This document shows positions 24,822 to 34,127 of a stretch of 64,000 nt of DNA, piece after piece; within the stretch, counting starts at the first letter, position 1, and the number at the start of each line of letters is the position of its first letter. Source of the DNA: Pseudomonas putida (lineage in GTDB: Bacteria; Pseudomonadota; Gammaproteobacteria; Pseudomonadales; Pseudomonadaceae); contig NZ_CP026115.2 of NCBI RefSeq assembly GCF_009883635.2, forward strand, positions 2,976,001 to 3,040,000, read 5' to 3'. A program made the position numbers and the translations under genes. The notes under the pieces are model-generated. The model searched no databases. It saw only the letters and a list, made by a program, of their open reading frames with translations, and had not been told where the DNA came from.

Positions 24822-25769
24822 TTATTGAGCGAGCTTGGCCTTGGCCGCCTCAAGGCCGGGTTTGCCATCCACGGTGGTGACGCCCGCCAGCCAGGTATCC
24901 AGCTTGCCGGGGTTGTCCTTGAGCCACTTCTTGGCGGCCGCCTCGGGCTTCATCTTGTCGTCCAGGACATAGCCCATCATGGTGCTTTCATCCTTGAGCT
25001 CGAACGACAGGTTCTTCAGGAGCTGGCCGACGTTGCTGCATTCCTGCACATAGTCCTTGCGGGTGTTGGTCAGCACGGTGGCCTTGCCGAAATCGGGGCC
25101 GAAGAATTCATCCCCACCGGTAAGGTACTGCATCTTGAAGCGGGTGTTCATCGGGTGCGGTTCCCAGCCCAGGAACACCACCGCCTCGTCACGCTTCTGC
25201 GCACGATCGACCTGCGACAGCATGCCGGCCTCGCTCGACTGCACGATCTTGAAACCGGCGTCCTTCAGGCCGAAGGCGTTCTTGTCGATCATGCTCTGGA
25301 TGGTGCGGTTGCCATCGTTACCAGGCTCGATGCCGTAGATCTTGCCGTCCAGTTCCTTCTTGAACTTGGGAATGTCGCTGAAATCCTTGAGCCCCTTGTC
25401 ATACAGCGCCTGGGGGACGGCAAGGGTGTATTTGGCGTTTTCCAGATTGGCGCGCACGGTATCCACAGTGCCGGCGTCGCGGTACTGCTTGATGTCGTTC
25501 TCCATGGTCGGCATCCAGTTGCCGAGAAACACGTCCAGGTCCTTGCCGGTGGCCAGCGACTTGTAGGTCACCGGTACCGAGATCATGGTGGTGTGGGTCT
25601 TGTAACCCAGTGCTTCGAGCACAACGCTGGTGGTTGCCGTGGTCACGGTGATATCGGTCCAGCCGACATCGGAGAAGCGTACCGTCTGGCACTGCTCGGG
25701 CTCGGCGGCCTGGGCCAGCAGAGGCGCGGACAGCATCGCAACCAGCAACAGCGAGGGTGAACCTTTCAT
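24822..25769 (-). CDS. cbcX: Choline-binding protein of the CbcXWV transporter
   Basis: A 315-residue periplasmic binding protein of the OpuAC type. The signal peptide is SLLLVAMLSAPLLAQA-A (residues 1-20). The mature protein begins EPEQCQTVRFSDVGWTDI, with the conserved aromatic FSDVGWTD and FLGNWMPTM box-forming residues that hold a trimethylammonium group. Start ATG 25769 precedes a typical signal peptide; the 12 residues from 25805 are not needed. Two 18-bp direct repeats 21 bp apart upstream (25923-25961) are likely GbdR sites. Confidence 0.9.
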   Translation of the reverse strand: MKGSPSLLLVAMLSAPLLAQAAEPEQCQTVRFSDVGWTDITVTTATTSVVLEALGYKTHTTMISVPVTYKSLATGKDLDVFLGNWMPTMENDIKQYRDAGTVDTVRANLENAKYTLAVPQALYDKGLKDFSDIPKFKKELDGKIYGIEPGNDGNRTIQSMIDKNAFGLKDAGFKIVQSSEAGMLSQVDRAQKRDEAVVFLGWEPHPMNTRFKMQYLTGGDEFFGPDFGKATVLTNTRKDYVQECSNVGQLLKNLSFELKDESTMMGYVLDDKMKPEAAAKKWLKDNPGKLDTWLAGVTTVDGKPGLEAAKAKLAQ

Positions 25770-25922
25770 GGATGGACTCCTGTGATTTTGTCTTCGGGTT
25801 CGCATGGGTCGCCGGGCTTTCTCAGGGTCCGGTCGACCAGGCCTGCAGAGGGCAGGTTGCGTGGCCGTGCTTTACGAGTCGCTTTCGATAATCCTCCAGC
25901 GCCGGGCAATCGCCTACTGGTG

Positions 25923-25961
25923 GGGTCGTAACCAGTACGGAACGGGTCGCATCCAGTACGG
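25923..25961 (-). promoter_or_regulatory. 21-bp-spaced direct repeats upstream of cbcX (candidate GbdR sites)
   Basis: The two copies gggtcgtaaccagtacgg (25923-25940) and gggtcgcatccagtacgg (25944-25961) are 16/18 identical and exactly two helical turns apart, the spacing preferred by AraC-family activators. The gap 25770-26211 holds no convincing gene. Confidence 0.5.
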
Positions 25962-26211
25962 GCGATGTCGTTTATGAGTTTTTCCACCCCTGCAGCCGCA
26001 TTTTTGCGTCACCAGGCCGCTCGAAAGCGGCGCACAGGTGGCCGAAAAGGCTGCGGCGCTGCTGGACAAAAGTACGTCGGTTGCAGACGGCGAGGGGGTA
26101 GGCAAAAGCCCGATGATGCTGGCATTCGTGGCGGCTCGCAGCTTCAGCCTAGCAGTTGCCCCGCCCTGCGCATGGCGCGCAGAGACAAGCCCAGCAAGAG
26201 GTGAAGCGACA

Positions 26212-27588
26212 ATGGCCATCAGCGTGTTCGACCTGTTCAAGATCGGTGTCGGGCCCTCCAGCTCCCACACCGTCGGCCCCATGCGTGCTGGCGCCTTGTT
26301 CGTCCAGGGCCTGCGTGAGCGCGGCGAGCTGGAACAGGTGCAAAGGATCGAAGTGCGGCTGTACGGTTCGCTGTCGGCCACCGGCATCGGCCACGGCACC
26401 GACAACGCCACCATCATGGGCCTGATGGGCGAATGGCCGGACGCCATCGACCCGACCCAGATCGTCCCGCGCATCGCCGACCTGCGCGAAACCAACACCT
26501 TGAAGCTGGATAACCGCCTGCCCATCGAGTTCGTCTGGGCCCGCGACATGCTGCTGCTGGACGAGAACCTGCCGTACCATCCCAACGCCATGACCTTGAT
26601 CGCCGAAGGCGCCCAGGGCGAGCTGCACCGCGACACCTACTACTCGGTCGGTGGCGGCTTCGTGGTCGACGCCGCCCAGGCCGCCAGTGGCGTGCTGGAT
26701 GCCGACCAGACGGTGCTGCCGTACGATTTCAACAGCGCCGCCGAGCTGCTGCGCCTGTGCAAGCAAAACGACCTCAGCGTGTCGCAATTGATGATGGCCA
26801 ACGAGAAGGTCTGGCGCAGCGAGGAAGAGATCCGCGCCGGCCTGCACAAGCTCTGGGAAGCCATGCAGGAATGCGTCAACAACGGCCTGAAATACGAAGG
26901 TACATTGCCCGGCGGGCTCAACGTGCGCCGTCGCGCCGCCAAGCTGCACCGCAGCCTGCAGGAGATCGGCAAACCCAACGTGATCGGCTCGACCATGAGC
27001 GCCATGGAATGGGTCAACCTGTTCGCCCTGGCGGTCAACGAAGAAAACGCCGCTGGCGGGCGCATGGTTACCGCGCCCACCAACGGCGCGGCCGGCATCA
27101 TCCCAGCGGTGCTGCACTACTACATGCGCTTCAGCGATGCCGTGAATGAGTCCAGCGTGGTCGACTACTTCCTCGCCGCCGCCGCCGTGGGCATCCTGTG
27201 CAAGAAGAACGCGTCGATTTCCGGTGCCGAAGTCGGTTGCCAGGGTGAGGTCGGCTCGGCCTGCGCCATGGCCGCTGCAGGCCTTGCCGAAGTCCTCGGG
27301 GCGACCCCGCCTCAGGTGGAGAACGCCGCCGAGATCGCCTTGGAACACAACCTCGGCCTGACCTGCGACCCGGTCGGCGGCCTGGTACAGGTGCCGTGCA
27401 TCGAGCGCAACGCGATTGCTGCGGTGAAGGCGATCAATGCCGTGCAGATGTCCCTGCGCGGCGATGGCGAGCACTTCATCTCCCTCGACCAGGTGATCCG
27501 CACCATGCGCGACACCGGGGCCGACATGCATGACAAATATAAAGAGACCTCGCGCGGTGGCCTGGCGGTCAGCGCCATTGAATGCTGA
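26212..27588 (+). CDS. sdaB: L-serine ammonia-lyase (iron-sulfur dependent)
   Basis: The 458-residue single-chain serine dehydratase converts L-serine to pyruvate and ammonia. The beta domain starts [20 protein letters not shown], the signature of this family. The 4Fe-4S cysteines are in [20 protein letters not shown] and [17 protein letters not shown]. It lies between the betaine transporter and gbdR. It can remove serine made from betaine-derived glycine and one-carbon units, consistent with the homologous arrangement in P. aeruginosa. The longer reading from 26038 lacks support; ATG 26212 follows AAGCGACA. Confidence 0.93.
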   Translation: MAISVFDLFKIGVGPSSSHTVGPMRAGALFVQGLRERGELEQVQRIEVRLYGSLSATGIGHGTDNATIMGLMGEWPDAIDPTQIVPRIADLRETNTLKLDNRLPIEFVWARDMLLLDENLPYHPNAMTLIAEGAQGELHRDTYYSVGGGFVVDAAQAASGVLDADQTVLPYDFNSAAELLRLCKQNDLSVSQLMMANEKVWRSEEEIRAGLHKLWEAMQECVNNGLKYEGTLPGGLNVRRRAAKLHRSLQEIGKPNVIGSTMSAMEWVNLFALAVNEENAAGGRMVTAPTNGAAGIIPAVLHYYMRFSDAVNESSVVDYFLAAAAVGILCKKNASISGAEVGCQGEVGSACAMAAAGLAEVLGATPPQVENAAEIALEHNLGLTCDPVGGLVQVPCIERNAIAAVKAINAVQMSLRGDGEHFISLDQVIRTMRDTGADMHDKYKETSRGGLAVSAIEC

Positions 27589-27616
27589 TGCGCCGATAAC
27601 GCGCTGGCCCGCCTAC

Positions 27617-27640
27617 AACGCCCCGTTTCGGGGCGTTTGT
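27617..27640 (+). terminator. sdaB terminator
   Basis: aacgcccc/ggggcgtt stem (8 bp) with a 5-nt loop, followed by ttgtgttt. Confidence 0.8.
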
Positions 27641-27865
27641 GTTTATACCGATCGTCGGATGTCGCTATCAGTGCGGGCATTGTCGGTGACACTCAAGAGT
27701 GTCGTTTCTGGGCAACTTACACTGCACGTGTCACCAAATTGCTCAGCCGTTACACGCAAGGCGCTAGCACGGCGGTTTGCGAAGAGCCAGCCAACTCGAC
27801 CGAAGTTCCTGATTTGCCGAACGAAGGCGTCGTTTTCAGGATTTTTTGGATGGCCGTTCAATTTC

Positions 27866-27881
27866 AGGCACGGCCTTTGCG
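27866..27881 (+). promoter_or_regulatory. Sigma54 promoter of gbdR
   Basis: AGGCACGGCCTTTGCG has GG and GC elements exactly 10 bp apart and agrees with YTGGCACG-N4-TTGC apart from one base. It ends 101 bp before the gbdR ATG. Sigma54 dependence of gbdR, through NtrC and CbrB, has been described in P. aeruginosa. The rest of 27640-27981 contains no gene. Confidence 0.6.
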
Positions 27882-27981
27882 TTGAGATTGGCAACAAGCC
27901 CCTGCACACGAATCCGGGGCCATAACAAGAAATCAGTGCCCGCCTGAGGCACACCCTGCATTTGTGTGAGGAGAAATCGCG

Positions 27982-29088
27982 ATGACGTCGTACACCTCCG
28001 GGAACCCAACCCAGAACCGCACAGCACCCCAGTCCATCGGGTTTCTTCTTTTGGACAATTTCACCCTGATTTCCCTGGCGTCGGCCGTCGAGCCGCTGCG
28101 CATGGCCAACCAGCTATCCGGCCGCGAGCTGTACCGCTGGCACACGCTGACCGTCGATGGTGGCCAGGTATGGGCCAGCGACGGCCTGCAGATCACCCCC
28201 GATGCCGCCATGCACAACGCACCGCAGATCGACACCGTGATCGTCTGCGGCGGTGTCGGCATCCAGCGCACTGTTACCCGTGAGCATGTCACTTGGCTGC
28301 AGGCCCAGGCGCGCCAGTCGCGCCGCCTCGGTGCAGTGTGCACCGGCAGCTGGGCTCTGGCCTGTGCCGGTCTGCTCGATGGTTTCGATTGCAGCGTGCA
28401 CTGGGAATGCCTGGCAGCCATGCAGGAGGCCTTCCCGCGGGTCAACATGAGCACCCGCCTGTTCACCCTCGACCGCAACCGCTTCACCAGCTCCGGCGGC
28501 ACCGCGCCGCTGGACATGATGCTGCACCTGATCAGCCGCGATCATGGCCGCGAGCTGTCGGCGGCGATTTCCGAGATGTTCGTCTACGAGCGCATCCGCA
28601 ACGAACAGGATCACCAGCGTGTGCCGCTCAAGCACATGCTCGGCACCAACCAGCCGAAGCTGCAGGAAATCGTCGCGCTGATGGAGGCCAACCTCGAAGA
28701 GCCGATCGATCTCGACGAACTGGCCGTGTACGTGTCGGTGTCGCGCCGGCAGCTCGAACGGCTGTTCCAGAAGTACCTGCATTGCTCGCCGTCGCGCTAC
28801 TACCTGAAGCTACGCCTGATCCGCGCACGGCAGCTGCTCAAGCAGACGCCGATGTCGATCATCGAAGTGGCCTCGGTGTGCGGCTTCGTCTCCACGCCGC
28901 ACTTCTCCAAGTGCTACCGCGAGTACTTCGGCATTCCGCCGCGTGACGAGCGCGTCGGCTCCAATACTGCGCAGCAGGTGGCGATGATGCCGATCCCACA
29001 GGCCATGACCCTGTCGCCGCACAGCGGGCCGATGGCGGCCCTGAGCCAGGCGCGCAACGAGTCGACGTTTGCCAGCGTAAGGCTCTGA
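27982..29088 (+). CDS. gbdR: AraC/DJ-1-type activator GbdR
   Basis: A 368-residue regulator with an N-terminal DJ-1/PfpI-like sensor domain (about 18-200, including GAVCTGSWALACAGLL) and a C-terminal AraC DNA-binding domain. The two helix-turn-helices are LDELAVYVSVSRRQLERLF and IIEVASVCGFVSTPHFSKCY. In Pseudomonas, GbdR senses glycine betaine and dimethylglycine and activates the gbc, dgc, sox and cbc genes. Start ATG 27982 follows GAGGAG. The long C-terminal tail after PRDER is typical of this protein. Confidence 0.93.
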   Translation: MTSYTSGNPTQNRTAPQSIGFLLLDNFTLISLASAVEPLRMANQLSGRELYRWHTLTVDGGQVWASDGLQITPDAAMHNAPQIDTVIVCGGVGIQRTVTREHVTWLQAQARQSRRLGAVCTGSWALACAGLLDGFDCSVHWECLAAMQEAFPRVNMSTRLFTLDRNRFTSSGGTAPLDMMLHLISRDHGRELSAAISEMFVYERIRNEQDHQRVPLKHMLGTNQPKLQEIVALMEANLEEPIDLDELAVYVSVSRRQLERLFQKYLHCSPSRYYLKLRLIRARQLLKQTPMSIIEVASVCGFVSTPHFSKCYREYFGIPPRDERVGSNTAQQVAMMPIPQAMTLSPHSGPMAALSQARNESTFASVRL

Positions 29089-29103
29089 CTCGGCGTCGCT
29101 TGC

Positions 29104-29160
29104 TTCGCGGGGCAAGCCCGCTCCCACACGATCCCTGTGGGAGCGGGCTTGTCCCGCGAA
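29104..29160. repeat. REP pair (BIME)
   Basis: Perfect 25-bp arms around the core gcggggcaagcccgc/gcgggcttgtcccgc (one G-T pair) with a 7-bp spacer, between gbdR and the ECF sigma gene. Confidence 0.85.
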
Positions 29161-29193
29161 TAGGCCAGCACAGGCAACACAAACCCAACTGTT

Positions 29194-29210
29194 GATAATG
29201 ATTCTCGACT
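29194..29210 (+). promoter_or_regulatory. Fur box ahead of the ECF sigma gene
   Basis: GATAATGATTCTCGACT matches the first half and centre of GATAATGATWATCATTATC. It lies 45 bp upstream of the start codon, which implies iron-repressed expression of the signalling genes. Confidence 0.6.
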
Positions 29211-29254
29211 ACAGGTAACATCGCCGCCCCCGAAACACTCTGGCATACCACCCC

Positions 29255-29755
29255 GTGGCGGACGACAAACTCCAGCTCTACCTGGCCCATCGGGCGGCAT
29301 TGCTCGACTATGCCGCGCCGATCGTCGGCTGCCGCGCGCGTGCCGAGGATGTGGTGCAGGAAGCCTGGCTGCGTTTCAGCCGCCAGCAGGACGATGCCGA
29401 CATCCGCCACCCCGCCAGCTACCTGTATCGCATCGTGCGCAACCTGGCCCTCGACCAGACCCGCCGCAGTGCCACCGAAAAGGCCCAGCCTGGCGGCGAC
29501 GAGATCCTCGCCGAGTTGCCGTCCAGCAGTGCTTCGCCCGAACAGGCGGTCACCCAGCAAAACGAACTCAGCGCCATCAGCCGCGCGCTCGAGGAACTGC
29601 CCCTGCGCACCCGTGTGGCCTTCGAGATGCACCGCCTGGGCGGGCATACCCTGCAAGAAGTGGCCAGCCATTTGAACGTTTCGGTCAGCCTGGTACACCA
29701 GTTGGTGCGCGACGCCCTCAGCCACTGCATGGCGCGGCTGGAGGATGACTTGTGA
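29255..29755 (+). CDS. FecI-like ECF sigma factor
   Basis: The 166-residue sigma factor has sigma2 (LDYAAPIVGCRARAEDVVQE, about residues 17-36, followed by AWLRFSRQQ) and sigma4 (LRTRVAFEMHRLGGHTLQEV, about 120-139) domains of the iron-starvation type. The start is GTG with no clear ribosome site. The fecR gene follows 97 bp later, and a signalling TonB receptor lies in the same region. These fit a cell-surface signalling unit in which the occupied receptor releases the sigma factor to transcribe the receptor operon. Confidence 0.88.
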   Translation: MADDKLQLYLAHRAALLDYAAPIVGCRARAEDVVQEAWLRFSRQQDDADIRHPASYLYRIVRNLALDQTRRSATEKAQPGGDEILAELPSSSASPEQAVTQQNELSAISRALEELPLRTRVAFEMHRLGGHTLQEVASHLNVSVSLVHQLVRDALSHCMARLEDDL

Positions 29756-29852
29756 AAAAACACCAGGCTGCCGCGTCTTTTGCTGAACGGGGCGACTCTG
29801 TGCGACCCTTCGCGGCCTTCGCACCTTCGAGCCCCCAGGAGCCTTGCCCGAC

Positions 29853-30806
29853 ATGACGTCAGCAGACCTCATCACCCGTCGCCGCGAGCAGGCCCTGGAC
29901 TGGCTGCTGCGCTTGCAGCAAACACCGCACGACGCACAGCTGCGCGGTGAGTTCGAGCAGTGGTGCGCGAGCGACGCGGCCAACACCGAGGCCTATCGCA
30001 AGGCCGAGCGGGTCTGGCAGCTCACTGGGCAGCTGGCGCCGACCACTACCGAGCAATGGCCCAAGGCGCCGGTGGTGCAACTACCGGCGCGGCGGCGTCG
30101 CTGGTGGCTGGGCGCTGCTGTTGCTGCCTGCCTGCTGATCGCCGTCGCACCCTCCTTGAGCCTGCGTCTGCAGGCCGACTACCGCACCGCCCAGGGCGAA
30201 ACTCGCGATATCACCCTGGCCGACGGCAGCGTGGTGCAGATGGACAGCGACACAGCCATCGCCGTTGACTATTCCGGCGATCATCGCGACGTGAAACTGC
30301 TCACGGGCCAAGCGTTCTTCGAGGTCAAGCCCGACAAGGCCAAGCCGTTCCATGTGCGGGCCGATGCGATCAAGGTGGCGGTGACCGGCACCGCCTTCAA
30401 CGTCGCGCTGCGGCCGGGCAGGGCGGGGGTAGATGTGCAGCATGGCTCGGTGCGGGTAGAGGATGTTGTTGATGGGCATGTGCTCTCGGATGCCCTCACG
30501 ACTGGTGAGCGCTTGCTTTATGTCGAGGGCATCGTACAGGTGAAAACCTTCGTGCCTTCGCAGGCAGCGGCTTGGCGTCAGGGGCAGTTGATTGCCGATG
30601 ACCAGCGGGTTGCCGAACTTGTGCAGGAGCTGGCGCAATACCTGCCGGGCCAGGTGGTGCTGCGCGATGAGGCGCTGGGCAACAAGCGCGTCACCGGGGT
30701 TTATGACCTGCGCAAGCCTGAGGCAGCCTTGCGCGCGGTGATCCGGCCGCATGGTGGAGAAGTGCGCAGTTATGGGCCTTGGCTGCTTGTGCTGAGCAAG
30801 CCTTGA
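29853..30806 (+). CDS. FecR-like anti-sigma / signal transducer
   Basis: A 317-residue inner-membrane protein. The cytoplasmic N-terminus with the DUF4880-like motif QALDWLLRLQQ, then EFEQWCASDAANTEAYRKAE, binds the sigma factor. One membrane span (WWLGAAVAACLLIAVAPSL, about 85-103) follows. The periplasmic FecR domain has ADGSVVQMDSDTAIAV and ITGTAFNV-like VTGTAFNVALRPG. The C-terminal part (YLPGQVVLRDE) should contact the STN domain of the receptor. ATG 29853 has AGGAG 11 nt upstream; the TTG at 29844 is too close to it. Confidence 0.9.
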   Translation: MTSADLITRRREQALDWLLRLQQTPHDAQLRGEFEQWCASDAANTEAYRKAERVWQLTGQLAPTTTEQWPKAPVVQLPARRRRWWLGAAVAACLLIAVAPSLSLRLQADYRTAQGETRDITLADGSVVQMDSDTAIAVDYSGDHRDVKLLTGQAFFEVKPDKAKPFHVRADAIKVAVTGTAFNVALRPGRAGVDVQHGSVRVEDVVDGHVLSDALTTGERLLYVEGIVQVKTFVPSQAAAWRQGQLIADDQRVAELVQELAQYLPGQVVLRDEALGNKRVTGVYDLRKPEAALRAVIRPHGGEVRSYGPWLLVLSKP

Positions 30807-30843
30807 GATCAGCGGGGGCCCGTGTGTTCGCCGTGAGATTTTA

Positions 30844-31088
30844 GCGCCTGTGAGATCGAGCGCCGCCCGCGCGGCGCATCGCGAGCTGGCGCTCGCTTCT
30901 ACGTTTATTTACGGCCAGTAACACCTGTGACAGGCGCGCGCGACCGCTTTGTTTGCTCGACGCGATATCGAGAAATGCATCAAGGCGTTCGCGCGCAAAT
31001 CCCCCAGGAATAATTGGCCCGAAACAACGTAGGAGCGAGCGCCAGCTCGCGATGCGCCGCGCGGGCGGCGCTCGATCTCCCAAGCGCC
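30844..31088. repeat. Long-armed inverted repeat (REP-like family 2)
   Basis: The arms 30844-30905 and 31026-31088 are near-perfect reverse complements of about 62 bp. The core is gatcgagcgccgcccgcgcg, and the arm ends in gtaggagcgagcgc. About 120 bp of unrelated sequence separates them. The family differs from the classic REPs and shares its gagcgagc core with the pair at 51295-51390. The spacer codes for nothing convincing. Confidence 0.75.
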
Positions 31089-31202
31089 AGAGCACTCATG
31101 ACGGGCACCTCTAAAACCCAACACGATCCCCCAAAAAAATAATTTCACAATTTCCTGAAAATTCCTCGCACTGCCCCGTCTTCTCCCCCGCGCGCAACAA
31201 CT

Positions 31203-31219
31203 GATATCGATTCGTATTC
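31203..31219 (+). promoter_or_regulatory. Possible Fur box ahead of the TonB receptor
   Basis: GATATCGATTCGTATTC has partial agreement with the Fur hexamers and lies 41 bp upstream of the receptor start. It is a weak match. Confidence 0.35.
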
Positions 31220-31259
31220 AATTTTGCTGCCCGGCGACTGTCCGGGGCGGGGATGTGGG

Positions 31260-34100
31260 ATGACTCAAACAACAAGCCGGAAGCCGCGCAGTGCGCGGGG
31301 TTGGTCGTTGCGCCTGAAATCTGTGGCGGGGGCCGGGGTGCTCGGCATGTGCAGTGTGCTGGCGATGCTGCCTGCGTCTGCCGAAGAAGCGACCCAGCCA
31401 GGTTCGGAGCTGGCCCAGGTCCACGCGTTCGACATTCCGGCACAGAAACTGGCCATCGCCCTGATCACCTTCGGCCAGCAAAGCGGCCTGCAGGTGTCGG
31501 TCGACCCGGACCTGCTCGAAGGCCAGCAGTCCACCGTCGTCAGCGGCCATCTGAGCAGCGAGGCTGCGCTGGCTCAGCTGTTGCTGGGCACCGGCATCAC
31601 CTGGGACTACGAATACGGCACCCTGATGTTTCGCCTGCTGCAGGCCGACAACGGTGCCATCGAACTGCACAACACGGTGATCCTCGGCGACACCGAAGAG
31701 AACAGCTACATGGGCGCCAAGGTCATTGACCGCAAGGCGATCCAGGCCTTCCCCGGTGCCAACGGCGATATCACCACCCTGCTGCAGATGCACCCCAGCG
31801 TGCAGTTCAGCACCGAGCAGAAAAGCTCCAACACACCAGGCGAAATCGACCCTGCCGACATCAGCATCAACGGCGCCAAGTTCTACCAGAACAACTTCAT
31901 GATCGATGGCATCTCGATCAACAACGACCTCGACCCCGGCGCCCATGGCTACAACGAAACCCGCCAGTTCGACTCGGCGCCCAGCCGTTCGCACGGTATC
32001 GCCCTGGACGCCGACCTGCTCGAGGAGATCAAGGTCTACGATAGCAACGTGCCGGTCGAGTACGGTGGCTTCAATGGCGGTGTGGTCGATGCCATCACCC
32101 GTCGCCCCAGCCACGACCTGCATGGCAAGCTGTCCTACGCCATGACCCGCTCGGAATGGACGAGCTACCACATCACCCGCGAAAACAAGGAAACCTTCGA
32201 CACTTCGTCGAACGAGAAGAACCAGCCCGAGTTCACCAAGACCACCTTGCGCGGCACCCTCGAAGGGCACTTCACCGACGATTTCGGCGCCTTGTTCAAC
32301 TTCTCGCAGAAGCGCTCGTACCTGCCGCTGCGCACCTATGCGAATGGCTACAACAGCCCTGACAACGACAACGAACAGGAGCAGACCCGAGCACTGGACA
32401 ACTTCCTGCTCAAGACCTACTGGAACGTCAACGATCGCCTGACCCTGGACACTTCGATCGTCTACGCCCCGCAAGAAAACACCTACTACCGCGAGGACTA
32501 CCGCGACTCCGGCTACACCAACATCAACGGTGGCTGGCAGGGCTCGTTCAAGGCCATCTACGAGGGCGACAACGCACGCTGGACGCAGCAACTGGCGGTG
32601 GGCAACCTGTATGCCTCGCGCGACTCCGACCGCAACCAGGAGATCAAGTGGTACTGGTCCGACAGCAAGGACTGGGGCAACCCTGACGACAGCAACGCGC
32701 GCAGTGCCGAAGGCGGGTTCGGCAGCCTGTACCAGACCCAGCGCAGCATCGACTACAAGCTCAAGGCCGACTGGCAGACCTTCAGCGTCGGCGCGGCTGC
32801 CCACAGCCTGACCACCGGCCTGGAGCTGGGTTATCAGCGGGCAAGCTGGGAACGTGAGGATGACGCCCTGTCGATCACCACCTTGAAGCGTGACAACGGC
32901 GTGTGCAGCGGCAGCGACCCCTGGTGCTCGAACGGCCTGTTGCTCAACGGCAATAACCGCCAGTGGGGCTCGGCGATGATGGTCTACGGGGCTGGCAAGA
33001 TCGACATGACGCAGAAGAAGTACGCGCTGTTCGTCCAGGACGAAATCGGCTACGGCAACCTCACACTGCGCCCCGGCTTGCGATTCGAGGGCGACGACTA
33101 CATGGAGAAGAAAAGCCTGGCGCCACGCTTTGCCGGCGATTACGACTTCTTTGGCGACCGCAGCACGGTACTGGTGTTCGGTGCCAACCGCTATTACGGC
33201 CGCAACCTGTTCAAGTATCGCCTGGCCGACGGCCGCCAGCAGTTCACCTCGCGCTATACCCGCGCCACGCAGACCAGCGATTGGGTCCTGTCCAGCCAGA
33301 ACAAGAACATGAGCAAGTTCTCCAGCATGGACATCCCCTATGACGATGAATTGATGCTGGGGCTCAACCAGCGCTGGTTCGACACCGAGTTCCAGCTCAA
33401 GTACGTCAACCGTAAGGGCCATGACCAGATCTACCGTACCCGGCCTTACTACAACCTGGATGCCAAGGATATTCCCGAAGGCTACAGCAAGGACTACTAC
33501 GCCTACCTCAACGCCGGCACCAGCGAGACCGAAAATATCAGCCTGACCGTCACGCCGATGCAGCCCCTGCGCTTCAGGGGTACCAGTACCAGCGTGCAGC
33601 TGGCCCTGGACTGGTCGCGGACCAAAAGTGGCTACGGCGCGACCTACGAGGCCGGCCTGGATGGCGACGAGCTGGCCGGCAACGATGTGGTGCTCGACGG
33701 CAAGCGCATTCCCTACAACGAACTGCCGGGCAGTGATTACAACCGGCCATGGACCGCGCGGCTGACCACCATCACCGACATCCCCCAGTGGAACCTGTCG
33801 ATCAGCAACTTCCTTCGCTACCGCGGTGCGTACGACCAGGTCGTCAACCTGGATGAGGACATCGAGGTCGACGGCGAGGTGCTCAGCCGCTACGAAACCG
33901 TGGCCACGCCGGCGGCCCCGACCTGGGACATGAAGCTGGCCTGGGACATCCCCACCGGCAAGGACCAGGCGTTCTTCGTCAACGTCGATATCACCAACGT
34001 TACCGACAAGGTCAACAAGATCACCAGCCGCGAGTCGGTGAGCCTGGTGAGCTACGAAGTCGGCCGCCAGTACTGGCTGGAAGTCGGCTACCGCTTCTGA
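31260..34100 (+). CDS. TonB-dependent receptor with STN signalling domain (FusA/YddB-like)
   Basis: A 946-residue outer-membrane receptor. A twin-basic signal region with hydrophobic core SVAGAGVLGMCSVLAMLPAS ends at about residue 39. An STN domain follows (about 52-130: HAFDIPAQKLAIALITFGQQ, then SGLQVSVDPDLL). The plug then has SIDGAKF-like ISINGAKFYQNNFMIDGISI, and the long barrel ends in a terminal YRF. The STN domain marks it as a transducer for the FecI/FecR pair upstream. The M16 protease and ABC exporter genes follow directly, the arrangement of protease-associated protein import (Pectobacterium FusA, E. coli YddB). The substrate is probably a small protein such as a ferredoxin-like or haem protein; this is inference. 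ATG 31260 is preceded by GGGG/GGATG; the 31224 reading adds an atypical Cys-rich lead. Confidence 0.85.
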   Translation: MTQTTSRKPRSARGWSLRLKSVAGAGVLGMCSVLAMLPASAEEATQPGSELAQVHAFDIPAQKLAIALITFGQQSGLQVSVDPDLLEGQQSTVVSGHLSSEAALAQLLLGTGITWDYEYGTLMFRLLQADNGAIELHNTVILGDTEENSYMGAKVIDRKAIQAFPGANGDITTLLQMHPSVQFSTEQKSSNTPGEIDPADISINGAKFYQNNFMIDGISINNDLDPGAHGYNETRQFDSAPSRSHGIALDADLLEEIKVYDSNVPVEYGGFNGGVVDAITRRPSHDLHGKLSYAMTRSEWTSYHITRENKETFDTSSNEKNQPEFTKTTLRGTLEGHFTDDFGALFNFSQKRSYLPLRTYANGYNSPDNDNEQEQTRALDNFLLKTYWNVNDRLTLDTSIVYAPQENTYYREDYRDSGYTNINGGWQGSFKAIYEGDNARWTQQLAVGNLYASRDSDRNQEIKWYWSDSKDWGNPDDSNARSAEGGFGSLYQTQRSIDYKLKADWQTFSVGAAAHSLTTGLELGYQRASWEREDDALSITTLKRDNGVCSGSDPWCSNGLLLNGNNRQWGSAMMVYGAGKIDMTQKKYALFVQDEIGYGNLTLRPGLRFEGDDYMEKKSLAPRFAGDYDFFGDRSTVLVFGANRYYGRNLFKYRLADGRQQFTSRYTRATQTSDWVLSSQNKNMSKFSSMDIPYDDELMLGLNQRWFDTEFQLKYVNRKGHDQIYRTRPYYNLDAKDIPEGYSKDYYAYLNAGTSETENISLTVTPMQPLRFRGTSTSVQLALDWSRTKSGYGATYEAGLDGDELAGNDVVLDGKRIPYNELPGSDYNRPWTARLTTITDIPQWNLSISNFLRYRGAYDQVVNLDEDIEVDGEVLSRYETVATPAAPTWDMKLAWDIPTGKDQAFFVNVDITNVTDKVNKITSRESVSLVSYEVGRQYWLEVGYRF

Positions 34101-34127
34101 CCCCATAACAAAACCGTGGATAACCTG

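Noticed and set aside
30905..31026. Small gene in the spacer of the long inverted repeat
   Set aside because: The frames are short, lack a ribosome site and read into the palindrome arms.
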